From UBA4738 sp002413305 (GTDB lineage: Bacteria; Actinomycetota; UBA4738), in the NCBI GenBank assembly GCA_036847185.1, contig DAIUAM010000022.1:1-54352 (forward strand): a DNA stretch of 54,352 bases, written 5' to 3'. The position numbers were made by a program, and so were the translations under genes. The notes beneath the pieces are model-generated. The model had not been told where the DNA came from. It worked only from the letters and a program-made list of their open reading frames with translations, and searched no databases. Each line of letters starts with the position of its first letter. Within the stretch, counting starts at the first letter, position 1. Shown one piece after another: positions 9,201 through 17,467 of this stretch.

Positions 9201-9633
9201 CGCCGGGCCGAGGGCCGCGGCAGGAGGGGAGAGCGCTGAGATCCCGGTCCGAACCGACGGGTTCGGGGACGCCGGCGCCGTTCTCGACCCGCAAGCCAAG
9301 GCGGCCTACCGGCACCGCCTGGAGGAGCTCGAACAGGAGGCCGACGAGGCGGAGGCGGTCGGGGACGCCGACCGAGCCGAACGGGCGCGTTCAGAACGGG
9401 AGTTCATCGCCCATGAGCTGGCTGCCGCCGTCGGGCTCGGCGGACGCGATCGGCTTGCCGCGTCCGCGTCCGAGCGTGCGCGCGTGAACGTGTCCCGCGC
9501 CGTGAAGGCGACGGTTGAACGGATCGCGGAGCACAACCCCGGCCTGGGTCGGCATCTTTCCGCGACTGTTCGAACGGGAACCTTCTGCTCCTACCAGCCG
9601 GACCCTCGACTCGCAGTGGCCTGGCGGTTGTAA
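6217..9633 (+). CDS. Large AAA ATPase signalling protein with C-terminal actinobacterial coiled-coil domain
   Basis: About 1138 residues. The N-terminal ATPase has FVGRRPELDEL, Walker A SGEPGIGKSRL (near residue 57) and Walker B LVLEDLHAAD (near 172). A long helical TPR-like middle follows. The last 190 residues form a domain common in this protein class: a WSVVFGGDAFRVRDSKG strand region, a winged-helix-like RYLAALLAEPG segment, then a charged coiled coil (YRHRLEELEQEADEAE) and a conserved RTGTFCSYQPDPR end. It resembles the ATPase part of the 644-4204 protein but without a cyclase domain. Probably a STAND-type signalling switch. The start is uncertain: ATG 6217 lies beyond the terminator and is preferred over 6124, which would put the terminator inside the gene; a good AAGGAGG at 6250 has no usual start codon after it. 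Confidence 0.85.
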   Translation: MSGAGTCSRVQRRPQKGARIAENGAREDVFVGRRPELDELSAGLEDARGRRGRLFLLSGEPGIGKSRLIREFAARARASGARVLWGRCWEAGGAPPYWPWVQIMRAYVRGQEADATRNEIGPAAVDLVQILPEIKELFPELPPPPTVDPDSARFQLFDSTASFLLNAASGGPLVLVLEDLHAADTPSLLLLRFLADQIADASLLVVGTYRDVELTPEHPLVSTASELSREPSTRRIHLKGLDEDDVARFLGAALRAAPPAMLISALRRETKGNPLFLGEAVRLLAAEGELGKSLDPAALRVAVPKSVRAVIGRRVGHLDDASKRALSLASVLGTEFTTEALRRLSGMDPDELLDAIDRAVEAGLLGPVPGMLGWFRFSHELVRETLYEELTSAGRMRLHLQTAEVLREIHAGDEGPHLAEIAHHLFEAAPLGNTATAVDYARWAGEEAARSLAYEEAARLFRMALQALEREEQPDQGLAAELLLAEGDARARAGDLLGARESFLSAADNARRRGAATQLGRAALGYGGRFAWSRAGDDTYLVPMLQDALVLLGGGDDRLRVRLLARLASALRSSPDRERSDALSRQALETARGLDDPATLGYALVARCWAIYWPENPEERLELATELVRVGEANEAERAFEGHLARCVFLNDLGAIAEGRAELDLMTREADELRQPAQRWPVRAYSASLALLEGDFDQAAELMASEVRPGQPINPARDDVSAHQMHLFLLLREKGRLAELEAQTRAAAREFTWYPLHRAALACLLLELGRDAEARTTFEDLAMDGFRALYRDCMWLLGMALASEACFGLVNRDAAAELYDQLLPFAGRHAVGHAEGSMGALDRYLGLLAQTLGHLDDAERHLLDAVGVNERMGAKPWTAHSRFDLANVLLERDGPGDRESAIDELRATQDLCGRLGMVVLGERVAGRLRSLGTDGAQQPGPKTDLGPSVWRREGEYWSVVFGGDAFRVRDSKGLRYLAALLAEPGREFHVLDLVRAGPRAAAGGESAEIPVRTDGFGDAGAVLDPQAKAAYRHRLEELEQEADEAEAVGDADRAERARSEREFIAHELAAAVGLGGRDRLAASASERARVNVSRAVKATVERIAEHNPGLGRHLSATVRTGTFCSYQPDPRLAVAWRL

Positions 9634-9752
9634 TCAGAGTGCGGACTGGCGAACCCTTGGCAGGTTGGCCTCCGCATTCCACTCCCTGGGTGGAGGAGGT
9701 CCAAGCCCGATGCTCAGGGTTCGAGCCGTGTCACCCAACTTCTGGCGTCGTC

Positions 9753-10157
9753 TTACGCAGGCTCGGAGTCAAACCGACCGGAGAGCGCGGCCCGAAGCTC
9801 CGCACCGGACCGCCCCGCCGCCAGACCCTCACCCAGCTCCTCGAAGAAGCCCTCCAGCCCTGCGGGAGCCACGAACAGGAGTGCCCTGGCAGATGGGCCG
9901 GTCGTGAAGCCGTGGCGTGTCCCTCGCGGGACGTGAACCAGCGACCCCGGACCTGCTTCGAATTCCACGGCGCCCAGGATGAACCGAAACATCCCTTCGA
10001 GAACGTAGAAGGCTTCTTCTCGTTGCCGGTGAATGTGTGGCGGCGGCACCGCCGGTCCGACGTACTCGATCAGCTCGAACGACCCACTGCTGTCCGACCC
10101 GGACACCTTCACGGTGCCGATCATGGGGATGACTCTGCCCCCCTCTCCATCTGCCAT
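9753..10157 (-). CDS. Cupin-domain protein
   Basis: 134 residues forming one small beta-barrel. The two cupin metal motifs are present: PPHIHRQREEAFYVLEG (two His and a Glu) and GSLVHVPRGTRHGF (the last His). A C-terminal helical tail (FFEELGEGLAAGRSG) is typical of stand-alone actinobacterial cupins. ATG 10157 follows GGGAGGAG at good spacing. It could be a dioxygenase, isomerase or sensor; substrate unknown. It is transcribed alone. Confidence 0.85.
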   Translation of the reverse strand: MADGEGGRVIPMIGTVKVSGSDSSGSFELIEYVGPAVPPPHIHRQREEAFYVLEGMFRFILGAVEFEAGPGSLVHVPRGTRHGFTTGPSARALLFVAPAGLEGFFEELGEGLAAGRSGAELRAALSGRFDSEPA

Positions 10158-10375
10158 ACAAGGGCTCCTCCCAAGTTGACTGGTGAAGATCGGCCGTCGA
10201 TCGGCCGAAACGATCAGCATGACAGCCGGACGGCCGCTTGTTCGAGGGATAGGAGTCTGGCGGCCGTAACCGCAACGGTCCATCCGCTCTCGAAGGATTG
10301 CCGACCCGGCCGTTGGTCGGCCACGCGTTCTGAAGGGGAACCCGTCAAAGCCCGGGGAGTTCGTCCCCAGACACC

Positions 10376-10594
10376 TCAGCCCTTCTTTCTGGCACCGGCG
10401 ATCGCACCGATAGCTGGCGCCATCGCCAGCCAGAGCCCGATCGTTACCACCATCGACGTGACGTAGCCGAATGGGCGGATGCCAACCTCGATATCGACCA
10501 CGCCAGCGAAGATCATGAGCAGCCACGCGGCCAGGAAGAACAGGGGTCCCGCCGCTGCCAGTTTGAAGAAACTCTCCATGCTGCACCCCACCAT
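10376..10594 (-). CDS. Small two-helix membrane protein
   Basis: About 72 residues (or 67 from the ATG at 10579). Two hydrophobic helices are clear: FFKLAAAGPLFFLAAWLLMI and YVTSMVVTIGLWLAMAPAIG, ending in a positive ARKKG tail, which puts the C-terminus in the cytoplasm. No enzyme motif; family not recognised. A weak GGGGA...TCCCC hairpin at 10354-10368 lies just downstream and may end the transcript. Confidence 0.55.
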   Translation of the reverse strand: MVGCSMESFFKLAAAGPLFFLAAWLLMIFAGVVDIEVGIRPFGYVTSMVVTIGLWLAMAPAIGAIAGARKKG

Positions 10595-10911
10595 TCGTTC
10601 GACGCCCTCGTCCCCTCGGCTCCTGCCCGCCATCCGTGTGCAGTGTGCCTGGAGCGGACACTCATCGAACCATACTCGCCGGTGCCCAGGGAGGCGCCAT
10701 GGCCGGGTGACCCCGATCCGGCGGGACCTCGAGAAGGGGACGGGGGATCAGTACTCGAAGTCCGACCCGAACGCGCCGGTCCGGCGCGGGTGCGGTCTGG
10801 GGGCCAGAAGCACTCTTTGGTCGAGACGCTGACATGACTCGAAGGCATGCCCCGAGCAGACCAGGGACCCGATCGACCGCCACTCGTTCATGGCTCGGTC
10901 AGAGGCTAGCT
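10595..10911. other. Interval with no recognisable gene
   Basis: About 320 bases between the small membrane protein and the tRNA. I see no coding frame with family resemblance, no strong hairpin with a T-run and no repeat. It presumably holds the promoter of the minus-strand membrane gene and the 3' flank of the tRNA. Confidence 0.5.
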
Positions 10912-11001
10912 TGGCGGAGGGACGGGGATTTGAACCCCGGAGACGGTTACCCGCCTACACGCTCTCCAGGCGTGCCCCTTCGTCCACTCGGGCATCCCTC
11001 C
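10912..11001 (-). tRNA. tRNA-Ser(GGA)
   Basis: Acceptor stem GGAGGGA/TCCCTCC, D arm GCCCGAGTGGACGAAGGGG, anticodon stem CACGC/GCGTG with loop CTGGAGA (anticodon GGA), a long class II variable arm and a T arm with GTTCAAAT. Discriminator G, and CCA is encoded in the DNA (10914-10912). Reads serine codons UCC/UCU. Confidence 0.95.
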
Positions 11002-11011
11002 GCGGGCGATT

Positions 11012-11557
11012 CTACGGGACGGGCGGGGCTGCCTCGGATCGCTGGACCAGCGCCCGGTTCCACCAGGCCGGGCGAACGCGCGCCTGCTCGCGCACCCACA
11101 CGAAGTGGTGGCGGGCGCTGGGGCGCAGGGCGAACGCGGTCGCCACGCCCAGGAGCGCCGCGGCCAGGTCCCTGCGGCGCGTCTCCCGAACCAGCGCTCC
11201 GGCGGCGGACAGCCCCCAGGTCCAGATGATGGCGTTGTAGGCCGGCATCGCTTCGGGGCGGAGGCCTTCGGCTTCGTCCAGCAGGGGGATGCCGCGGTGC
11301 GCGCTCCAAGGCCAGAGCGTGAGGTGGAGCACCCCGCCCCCGAAGCTCATGCCGGCCGCGTAGGCCAGCGGCGGGTTCCACCGCTCGGACCCTCGCGCCG
11401 CCACGACGAACCAGGCAGGCATCGCGGTCCCCCACAGCACCGCCGCGCCCGTCATCCCGAGGTAGGGCTGGAACACCAGCCCGACCCCGCTGGCCAGCTC
11501 GAACGCGTGATGGACGGCAGCGGCCGCGCACGTCATCACGCTCCATGGCCGCTTCAC
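11012..11557 (-). CDS. Integral membrane protein of unknown function
   Basis: About 181 residues from GTG 11557 (174 from ATG 11536). Four to five hydrophobic helices: AFELASGVGLVFQPYLG, MTGAAVLWGTAMPAWFVVAA, PLAYAAGMSFGGGVLHLTLW, NAIIWTWGLSAAGALV and DLAAALLGVATAF. Histidines at the start of helix 1 (VHHAFEL) and in the C-terminal RHHFVWVREQ could bind metal or haem, but this is only a possibility. Family not recognised. Divergent from the LmeA-like gene, with a 64-base shared upstream region. Confidence 0.65.
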   Translation of the reverse strand: MKRPWSVMTCAAAAVHHAFELASGVGLVFQPYLGMTGAAVLWGTAMPAWFVVAARGSERWNPPLAYAAGMSFGGGVLHLTLWPWSAHRGIPLLDEAEGLRPEAMPAYNAIIWTWGLSAAGALVRETRRRDLAAALLGVATAFALRPSARHHFVWVREQARVRPAWWNRALVQRSEAAPPVP

Positions 11558-11621
11558 ACTTTCGACCGTAGCGGGCGAGACTCCTTCATCGCGCGGAGCC
11601 GCCGCCGGGTACAGTCCTGCC

Positions 11622-12260
11622 GTGCGGAAGCTGATCGTCGCGCTGGTCGTCCTGGTCGGGCTGTTCATCGCCGCAGACTTCGGCGCGCGAGCGCTGGCCG
11701 AATCGTGGGTCAGCCGAGAGCTGGCGACCTCGCTGGACCTGTCCAAGAAGCCGGGTGTCTCGCTCGGCGGATTCCCGTTCATCCCGCACCTGGTGACGGG
11801 CGACGTGCCGTCGATCTCGGCCGACGCCAAGGACTTCTCGTCGAACGGGCTGGCGTTCGCCGACGTCAGCCTCACGCTCCACCGGGTGACGTTCTCGCCC
11901 GCGCAGCTGGCCCGTGGGAAGAAGACCACGATCAGCTTCCACGACGGCACCGGCACGGCGAGCCTGACCGGAGACGACGTCACGAAAGCGCTCCGGGCTC
12001 GTGGTGGCCCCTCCGGCATCACCGTCAAGCTCGACGGCGACCACGCGGTGATCGGCTCGGACCAGATCGGGCTGGGCATCGCCGTGACCATCTCGCTGGA
12101 AAGCAACACCCTGGTGCTGCAGCCGCGGGGATCCTCGATCGGTTCGTTCCACATCTCGCTCCCGACGATCGTGCCGGGGCTCTCCTACCGAGCAGTCCAG
12201 ATCAAGGACTCCCTGGCGATCCTCTCCCTCGGCCTGACGCACGGGTCGATCGCCACCTGA
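11622..12260 (+). CDS. LmeA-family (DUF2993) phospholipid-binding protein
   Basis: 212 residues. An N-terminal hydrophobic helix (LIVALVVLVGLFIAADFGA) acts as signal or anchor. The rest matches the DUF2993/LmeA pattern: ESWVSRELATSL, a Gly-Phe-Pro turn (LGGFPFIPHLVTG), then alternating beta strands. LmeA of mycobacteria is a periplasmic lipid-binding protein needed for lipomannan elongation; this family is a good actinobacterial marker. GTG start. The stop lies one base before the GTG start of the hydantoinase, so the two genes are co-transcribed, although no functional link is evident. Confidence 0.82.
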   Translation: MRKLIVALVVLVGLFIAADFGARALAESWVSRELATSLDLSKKPGVSLGGFPFIPHLVTGDVPSISADAKDFSSNGLAFADVSLTLHRVTFSPAQLARGKKTTISFHDGTGTASLTGDDVTKALRARGGPSGITVKLDGDHAVIGSDQIGLGIAVTISLESNTLVLQPRGSSIGSFHISLPTIVPGLSYRAVQIKDSLAILSLGLTHGSIAT

Positions 12261-12261
12261 C

Positions 12262-13677
12262 GTGGACGGCGCCACGCTCATCCGCGGGGGGACGGTGGTC
12301 GGCGACGGCGGCCCCCGCCAGGGCGACGTCCTGATCCACGCAGAACGCATCGCTGCCGTCGGGCCGAACCTGGAGGCGGCCGGGGCACGCGTCATCGAGG
12401 CCGGCGGCGCCTATGTGATCCCGGGCGGGATCGACGTCCACACGCACTTCGATCTCCCGGTCGGCCGGGTCCGGTCGGCCGACGACTTCGAGACCGGGAC
12501 GCGCGCCGCGGCGTGCGGTGGGACGACGTGCGTGATCGATTTCGCCGGGGCCGGCCGCGAACCGCCGGACGAGGCACTGGTCGCATGGCACGAGAAGGCC
12601 CGGGGGCGATGTTCGATCGACTTCGGCTTCCACCTAACGGTGACCTCGCTCCCCGATCAGCAGGACGAAGCCGAGCGTCTGTTCGCCTCGTTCGTCCGGC
12701 AGGGAGTGACCAGCGTGAAGCTGTACATGGCGTATCCCGAGCGGTTGATGGTCGACGACGAAACGCTCGACCGGGCCATCACGGCCGGGGCGGCGACCGG
12801 GGTCCGGGTCTGCGTCCATGCCGAGGATGGGCCTGAGGTCGAACGCCGAGCGCGCGAGGCGCTCGAGGCAGGCGAACGCCGGCCGGCCACCATCCGGTGG
12901 ACGCGTCCGCCGGACGTCGAGGCGGCGGCGATCCGGCGGGCCGCCGAGCTGGCCGGGCGAGCCGGCGAGGACGCCTCCGTCTACGTCGTCCACCTGTCGA
13001 GCGAGGCCGGCCTGGCCGCGGTCCGGGGATCGCGCGAGGCCGGGCTCCCCGTCCTGGCCGAGACCTGTCCCCAGTACCTCTTCCTGACCGGCGACAGTTT
13101 GGACGGTCCGGACGAGGAGGCGGCGTCGTTCGTCTGCGCGCCCCCGCTCCGCGCGAACGCCGACCGCGCCGCGCTATGGAGCGGACTGGCGGACGGCGCG
13201 TTACAAGCGGTTTCCACCGATCACTGCCCGTTCACCCAGGCCGACCGCCACCGGGGGACCCGGGCCAGGGAGGACGGCTGGCGCGACTTCACGGAGATCC
13301 CGGGCGGCCTCCCCGGGGTCGAGACCCGGCTGTCCCTCGTCTACCAGGGTGTGCGGGACGGCAGGCTCTCCGTCGAGCGGTGGGTCGAAACCTGCAGCAC
13401 CGGTCCGGCGAGGTTGTTCGGCCTGTCCCACGTCAAGGGGTCGCTCGCCCCGGGGCTCGACGCCGACGTGGTGGTGTTCGACCCGGAGGCGACGAAGCGG
13501 CTGGACGCCGGGGCGCTCCACATGCGGACCGATCACAGTCCCTACGAAGGGATGGAGATCGCGGGGTGGCCGGCATGGACGCTGTCGCGGGGGCGCGTGG
13601 TGGCCCGGGACGGCGAGCCCGCCGACGAGGAAGAGCCCGGATGGGGCCGGTTCGTCCCGCGCACGCCGATCGGCTGA
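12262..13677 (+). CDS. Dihydropyrimidinase / hydantoinase-type amidohydrolase
   Basis: 471 residues, normal for the family. It hydrolyses a cyclic amide (hydantoin, dihydropyrimidine or a related ring) in the cytoplasm. All metal and catalytic ligands are visible: HTH in IDVHTHFD, the carboxylated Lys in SVKLYMAYP, His in VCVHAEDG, His in VVHLSSEAG and Asp in STDHCPF. Stereo-selectivity and substrate cannot be read from sequence. It heads the plus side of the purine-type cluster; E. coli carries hyuA (phenylhydantoinase) in the equivalent ygeW-xdhD region. It is convergent with the molybdenum subunit gene, with only 25 bases between them. Confidence 0.9.
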   Translation: MDGATLIRGGTVVGDGGPRQGDVLIHAERIAAVGPNLEAAGARVIEAGGAYVIPGGIDVHTHFDLPVGRVRSADDFETGTRAAACGGTTCVIDFAGAGREPPDEALVAWHEKARGRCSIDFGFHLTVTSLPDQQDEAERLFASFVRQGVTSVKLYMAYPERLMVDDETLDRAITAGAATGVRVCVHAEDGPEVERRAREALEAGERRPATIRWTRPPDVEAAAIRRAAELAGRAGEDASVYVVHLSSEAGLAAVRGSREAGLPVLAETCPQYLFLTGDSLDGPDEEAASFVCAPPLRANADRAALWSGLADGALQAVSTDHCPFTQADRHRGTRAREDGWRDFTEIPGGLPGVETRLSLVYQGVRDGRLSVERWVETCSTGPARLFGLSHVKGSLAPGLDADVVVFDPEATKRLDAGALHMRTDHSPYEGMEIAGWPAWTLSRGRVVARDGEPADEEEPGWGRFVPRTPIG

Positions 13678-13702
13678 GCTCTTCGCGCCGATCCTTGAGC
13701 GG

Positions 13703-16114
13703 CTATCCCTTGCCCTCGTACCGTTCGTGCTCCGCCTCGGACAGCTCGCTCTGGCCGAGCTCCGCACCGTGATACAGCGGCAGCGGATCGTTCCCCGGGA
13801 CGTCGGGAACCGGCGGCCAGCCGTCCCGCGGCTCGTAGCGATGGACCAGGCCGACGATGTCGTCCGGCTTGACCGGCGCCCGGTTCAGCTCCCGGCCGGT
13901 CGCGTCGCGCAGCGCCGCCACCACCGCGGCCGTGGACACGATCGTCCCGTGCTCGCCGACACCCTTCACCCCGTACGCCACGCCGGGCTCCGGCTCCTCG
14001 ACGATCTCGGAGACCACGGGCGGCATGTCGAGGATGGTCGGCAGCAGGTAGTCGGTGAACGACGCGTTGCGGATGATCCCGTCCTTCAGCTGGATCTCCT
14101 CCAGCAGCGCCAGGCCGATCCCCTGCGCCGTCCCCCCTTCGACCTGTCCACGCACGCTCTGCGGGTTGATGGCCTTGCCCACGTCGACCGCCGCGGCGAT
14201 CTGCAGAACGCGCACCAGCCCGAGCTCCTCGTCCACCTCGACCACGGCACGCTCCGCGGCGAACGCGAACTCGACGTGGACGTCGCCCTGGCCCTTGTCG
14301 TCCATCGGCGTGGTGGGCCGGTGATGGAAGGTGCGGCGTTCGGTGATCGGTTCGGCGAGGTGGTCCGAGATCGAACCGGCCGGCGAACCGTCCATCAGGA
14401 CCTGTCCGTCCGCAACCGTGAGGTCGCCGGACACGCCGGACCCCTGGACCCGTTCGAACAGCGCTTCCCGGACCGCCAGGCACGTCAGGTGCACGGCGCC
14501 ACCGGCCATCAGCGTCAGGCGGGAGGCGGAGCTCGAACCTGCCGACCCGATCCCCACGGTATCCGGCTGGCGGACGACGACCTCGTGCACGCCGAGCTCG
14601 GTCCGGACGATCTGCGCGGCGACCGTGTGCACCCCCTGGCCGACGTCCACCGCCGCGAAATGCACCTCCGCCACCGGGCCATCGGGACCTTTCGACAGGG
14701 TGATCTCCGCCTCCGTGGAGTCGTCGAAGCCTTCGCTGTACGCGATGTTCTTGTAGCCCACGGCGAACCCGACCCCGCGGCGGAGGCCCTCGCCGTGCGT
14801 CACGTTCCCGGCCCCGCCGGGGAGCGTCAAGGGATCGCGAGCACCGTCCGTCTCGGGCATCGGGATCGCCAGGCAGCGTTCGACCACCTCGCGGGCGGGG
14901 GCGCTCCCGTTCACGACCTGGCCGGTCGGCAGGACCGACCCATGGCCAACGATGTTCGCCAGGCGGAGCTCGATCGGATCCATCCCGAGCGCGGCGGCCA
15001 GCTTGTCCATCTGCGCCTCGTGGGCGAAACAGACCTGCGGGGCGCCGAACCCCCGCATCGCCCCGCACGGCGGGTTGTTCGTGTAGACGGCGGTGCCGTC
15101 GAGCAACGCGTTCGGCACCTCGTACGGCCCTGCGGCGAACGTCGTGGCGTTCCCGATCACGGCCGGCGAGGAAGAGGCGTACGCCCCGCCGTCGGCGATC
15201 AGCCGGGCGTGGATGTTCACCAGCTTCCCGTCCTTCGTCGCTCCGGTTCGAACCCACATCCGGAACGGATGCCGGTGGACGTGGCCGACGAACGACTCCT
15301 CCCGCCCGTACGTCATCTTCACCGGCTTGCCGGTACGCATGGCCAGCATGCACGCGTGGATCTGCATGCTGACGTCCTCGCGCGAACCGAACGCACCGCC
15401 CATCCCGGCCAGGTAGATCCGGACCTTCTCCTCCGGCAGGCGCAGGCACGGCGCGATCTGCTGCCGGTCCACGTGGAGCCACTGCGTCGAGACGTAGAGG
15501 TCGATGCCGCCGTCGTCGGCCGGGATGGCCAGGCCGCCTTCCGGTCCGAGCGGGGCCTGGTCCTGCATGCCGGTCTCGTAGTACCCCTCCACCCACACCT
15601 CCGCCCCCGCGGACGGGTCGCCGTGCTCGATGTGGACGTGGCGGAGGACGTTGCCCCACGGATGGAGCTGCGGAGCGTCGCCCCGAAGGGCGGCCTCCAT
15701 GTCGACCAACGGAGGGAGCGCCTCGTACTCGACCTTCACCCGCGCCGCCGCCCGGCGGGCCTGTTCGGGATGTTCGGCGGCGACGATCGCCACCGGCTCA
15801 CCGAAGTACCGGACCACGTCCGACGCCAGCACCGGCTGGTCGCTGAACTCGAGCCCGAACTCCTTCTTCCCGGGCACGTCGTCCTGCGTGAGCACCGCGT
15901 GCACGCCGGGACTGGCCACCGCTTCGGAGATGTCGATCGACAGAACGCGGGCGTACGCGAGCGGGCTTCGAACCGTCATGCCCCACAGCATGCCTTCGGC
16001 CCACAGGTCGGCGCCGTAGGCGAAGGCCCCCTTCACCTTCGGCACGCCGTCGATACGTCCGACCGACTCGCCGACGCCGCCTCGGAGCCGTTCGTCGACC
16101 CTCGTCGCGCTCAT
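13703..16114 (-). CDS. Xanthine dehydrogenase-family molybdenum-binding subunit
   Basis: 803 residues: the large subunit of a molybdenum hydroxylase. Cofactor motifs are in order: GMGGAFGSRED (near 245), MRGFGAPQ (near 348), DVGQGVHTV, and GVGEHG near residue 720 carrying the catalytic Glu. It overlaps the Fe-S subunit gene by four bases (ATGA). The FAD, Fe-S, Mo order is the coxM-coxS-coxL order of CO dehydrogenases, but the active-site loop lacks the CO-dehydrogenase AYxCSFR motif, so a purine or other N-heterocycle is the more likely substrate. This is the second molybdenum hydroxylase in the cluster. Confidence 0.9.
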   Translation of the reverse strand: MSATRVDERLRGGVGESVGRIDGVPKVKGAFAYGADLWAEGMLWGMTVRSPLAYARVLSIDISEAVASPGVHAVLTQDDVPGKKEFGLEFSDQPVLASDVVRYFGEPVAIVAAEHPEQARRAAARVKVEYEALPPLVDMEAALRGDAPQLHPWGNVLRHVHIEHGDPSAGAEVWVEGYYETGMQDQAPLGPEGGLAIPADDGGIDLYVSTQWLHVDRQQIAPCLRLPEEKVRIYLAGMGGAFGSREDVSMQIHACMLAMRTGKPVKMTYGREESFVGHVHRHPFRMWVRTGATKDGKLVNIHARLIADGGAYASSSPAVIGNATTFAAGPYEVPNALLDGTAVYTNNPPCGAMRGFGAPQVCFAHEAQMDKLAAALGMDPIELRLANIVGHGSVLPTGQVVNGSAPAREVVERCLAIPMPETDGARDPLTLPGGAGNVTHGEGLRRGVGFAVGYKNIAYSEGFDDSTEAEITLSKGPDGPVAEVHFAAVDVGQGVHTVAAQIVRTELGVHEVVVRQPDTVGIGSAGSSSASRLTLMAGGAVHLTCLAVREALFERVQGSGVSGDLTVADGQVLMDGSPAGSISDHLAEPITERRTFHHRPTTPMDDKGQGDVHVEFAFAAERAVVEVDEELGLVRVLQIAAAVDVGKAINPQSVRGQVEGGTAQGIGLALLEEIQLKDGIIRNASFTDYLLPTILDMPPVVSEIVEEPEPGVAYGVKGVGEHGTIVSTAAVVAALRDATGRELNRAPVKPDDIVGLVHRYEPRDGWPPVPDVPGNDPLPLYHGAELGQSELSEAEHERYEGKG

Positions 16115-16587
16115 CGGGCCTCACTCCCGGCACCCCGGGCCGCGGCCAGTTCGACCGCGTCCAGGATCTTCTCGTACCCGGTACACCGGCAGATGTTGCC
16201 GGCCAGGGCCTCGCGAACCGTCGCCTCGGAGGGCTTCGGATCGCGGGCCAGCAGATCCGTGACCGCCACGATGAGGCCGGGCGTGCAGAACCCGCACTGC
16301 ACCGCGCCGGCTTCGAGGAACGCCTCCTGGACGAGGCTCAGCCGGCCGTCCTCGGCCAGGCCTTCGACCGTGCGGACATCCCGGCCGTCGACCTGAGCCG
16401 CGAGCACCAGGCAGGCGCAGACGACCTCGCCGTCCAGCCAGACCGAACACGACCCGCATTCGCCCTGCTCGCAGGCGTTCTTCGAGCCGGGCAGGCCGAG
16501 GTCGTCCCGGAGGGCTGAAAGCAGGCTGGAACCGGCCCACACGTCCGCCTCCCTCCACTCGCCGTTGATCAACGCCCTGAACAACAT
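16111..16587 (-). CDS. Molybdenum hydroxylase 2Fe-2S subunit
   Basis: 158 residues with both [2Fe-2S] clusters: the plant-type ferredoxin cluster (CEQGECGSCSVW, then CAC) and the C-terminal helical cluster (CGFCTPG, CRCTGY). It relays electrons from the molybdenum centre to FAD. Its stop overlaps the start of the molybdenum subunit, and the FAD subunit ends three bases before its ATG, so the three are one translational unit. Confidence 0.93.
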   Translation of the reverse strand: MLFRALINGEWREADVWAGSSLLSALRDDLGLPGSKNACEQGECGSCSVWLDGEVVCACLVLAAQVDGRDVRTVEGLAEDGRLSLVQEAFLEAGAVQCGFCTPGLIVAVTDLLARDPKPSEATVREALAGNICRCTGYEKILDAVELAAARGAGSEAR

Positions 16588-16590
16588 CGC

Positions 16591-17460
16591 CTAACGCCCC
16601 CTTCGCTCCTGGAGAGCCCACGTTAGAGCCCGCCGGCCGAGCACCGCGCAAGCGTGGCGCCGGTACGCCGCCGTCCCCCGCTGGTCGTCGATCGGCCGGG
16701 CGGCTGCGGCGACCCGTTCGCCGAAGGCTCGCACCACGTCGTCGGAGAGCGTGACGTTCGGGTCATCCCACGCGCCGGCCTGCGTGAGCTCCTCCACCGC
16801 GAATGTCTCCGCATCGGTGGCCCGGATGATCGTCGGGCCCACCGAGCCCAGGGCGACCCGGACCGTGCGAACGTCGTCGTCCATCACCAGGCACAGCCCG
16901 GCCACAGCGATCACCATGGCATTGCGCGTCCCGATCTTGGAGAACGAACCCGGGCCCCGGCCGGCCTTCCACCGCGCACCGAGGATCAGCTCGTCAGGTC
17001 GCATGGCATTCCTCTTCGGCCCGGTCAGGAACTCGTTCCACTGGAGCGTCCGCCCCCCGCCGGCAGCGGACCGGAGCTCGACCGTCGCATCGTACGCGGC
17101 GAGCACCGGCAGCGCGTCCCCAGCCGGAGACGACGTCCCGAGGTTGCCCCCCACCGTCCCCCGGTTGCGGATCTGCGGCGAACCCACCGTCCGCGACGCC
17201 TGGACCAGCGGGACGAACTCGCCCATCTCACGCACGATCCGGGCGTAGGTCACGCCCGATCCCAGGAACACGTTGCCGTTCTCGTGCCGCCACTCCCGAA
17301 GCTCGGGGAGCCGGCAGATGTCCATCATGGCCTCCGGCCGCTTCCGGTCGAAGTTCAACTCGACCATCAGGTCGGTGCCGCCGGCGATCGGCACGGCCTC
17401 GGGTCGTTCGGCCTTCATCTCCAGCGCCTCTTCCAGGGTTCGGGGCGTCAACACGTCCAT
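16591..17460 (-). CDS. Molybdenum hydroxylase FAD-binding subunit
   Basis: 289 residues of the CoxM/YgfM-type flavin domain. FAD motifs are clear: AGGTDLMVELNF and the double-glycine TVGGNLGTSSPAGD. The ATG at 17460 follows GAGGGGGTGAGG, which decides the start against longer alternatives. Because the XdhD-like fusion upstream (19854-22496) has no FAD domain and E. coli pairs XdhD with the separate YgfM, this subunit may serve both molybdenum enzymes; that is inference. Confidence 0.9.
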   Translation of the reverse strand: MDVLTPRTLEEALEMKAERPEAVPIAGGTDLMVELNFDRKRPEAMMDICRLPELREWRHENGNVFLGSGVTYARIVREMGEFVPLVQASRTVGSPQIRNRGTVGGNLGTSSPAGDALPVLAAYDATVELRSAAGGGRTLQWNEFLTGPKRNAMRPDELILGARWKAGRGPGSFSKIGTRNAMVIAVAGLCLVMDDDVRTVRVALGSVGPTIIRATDAETFAVEELTQAGAWDDPNVTLSDDVVRAFGERVAAAARPIDDQRGTAAYRRHACAVLGRRALTWALQERRGR

Positions 17461-17467
17461 CCGGTCC

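Noticed and set aside
13349..16396. A 1015-codon plus-strand open frame over the molybdenum subunit
   Set aside because: Exactly opposite the XDH subunits and low in complexity; the minus-strand proteins show complete cofactor motifs.
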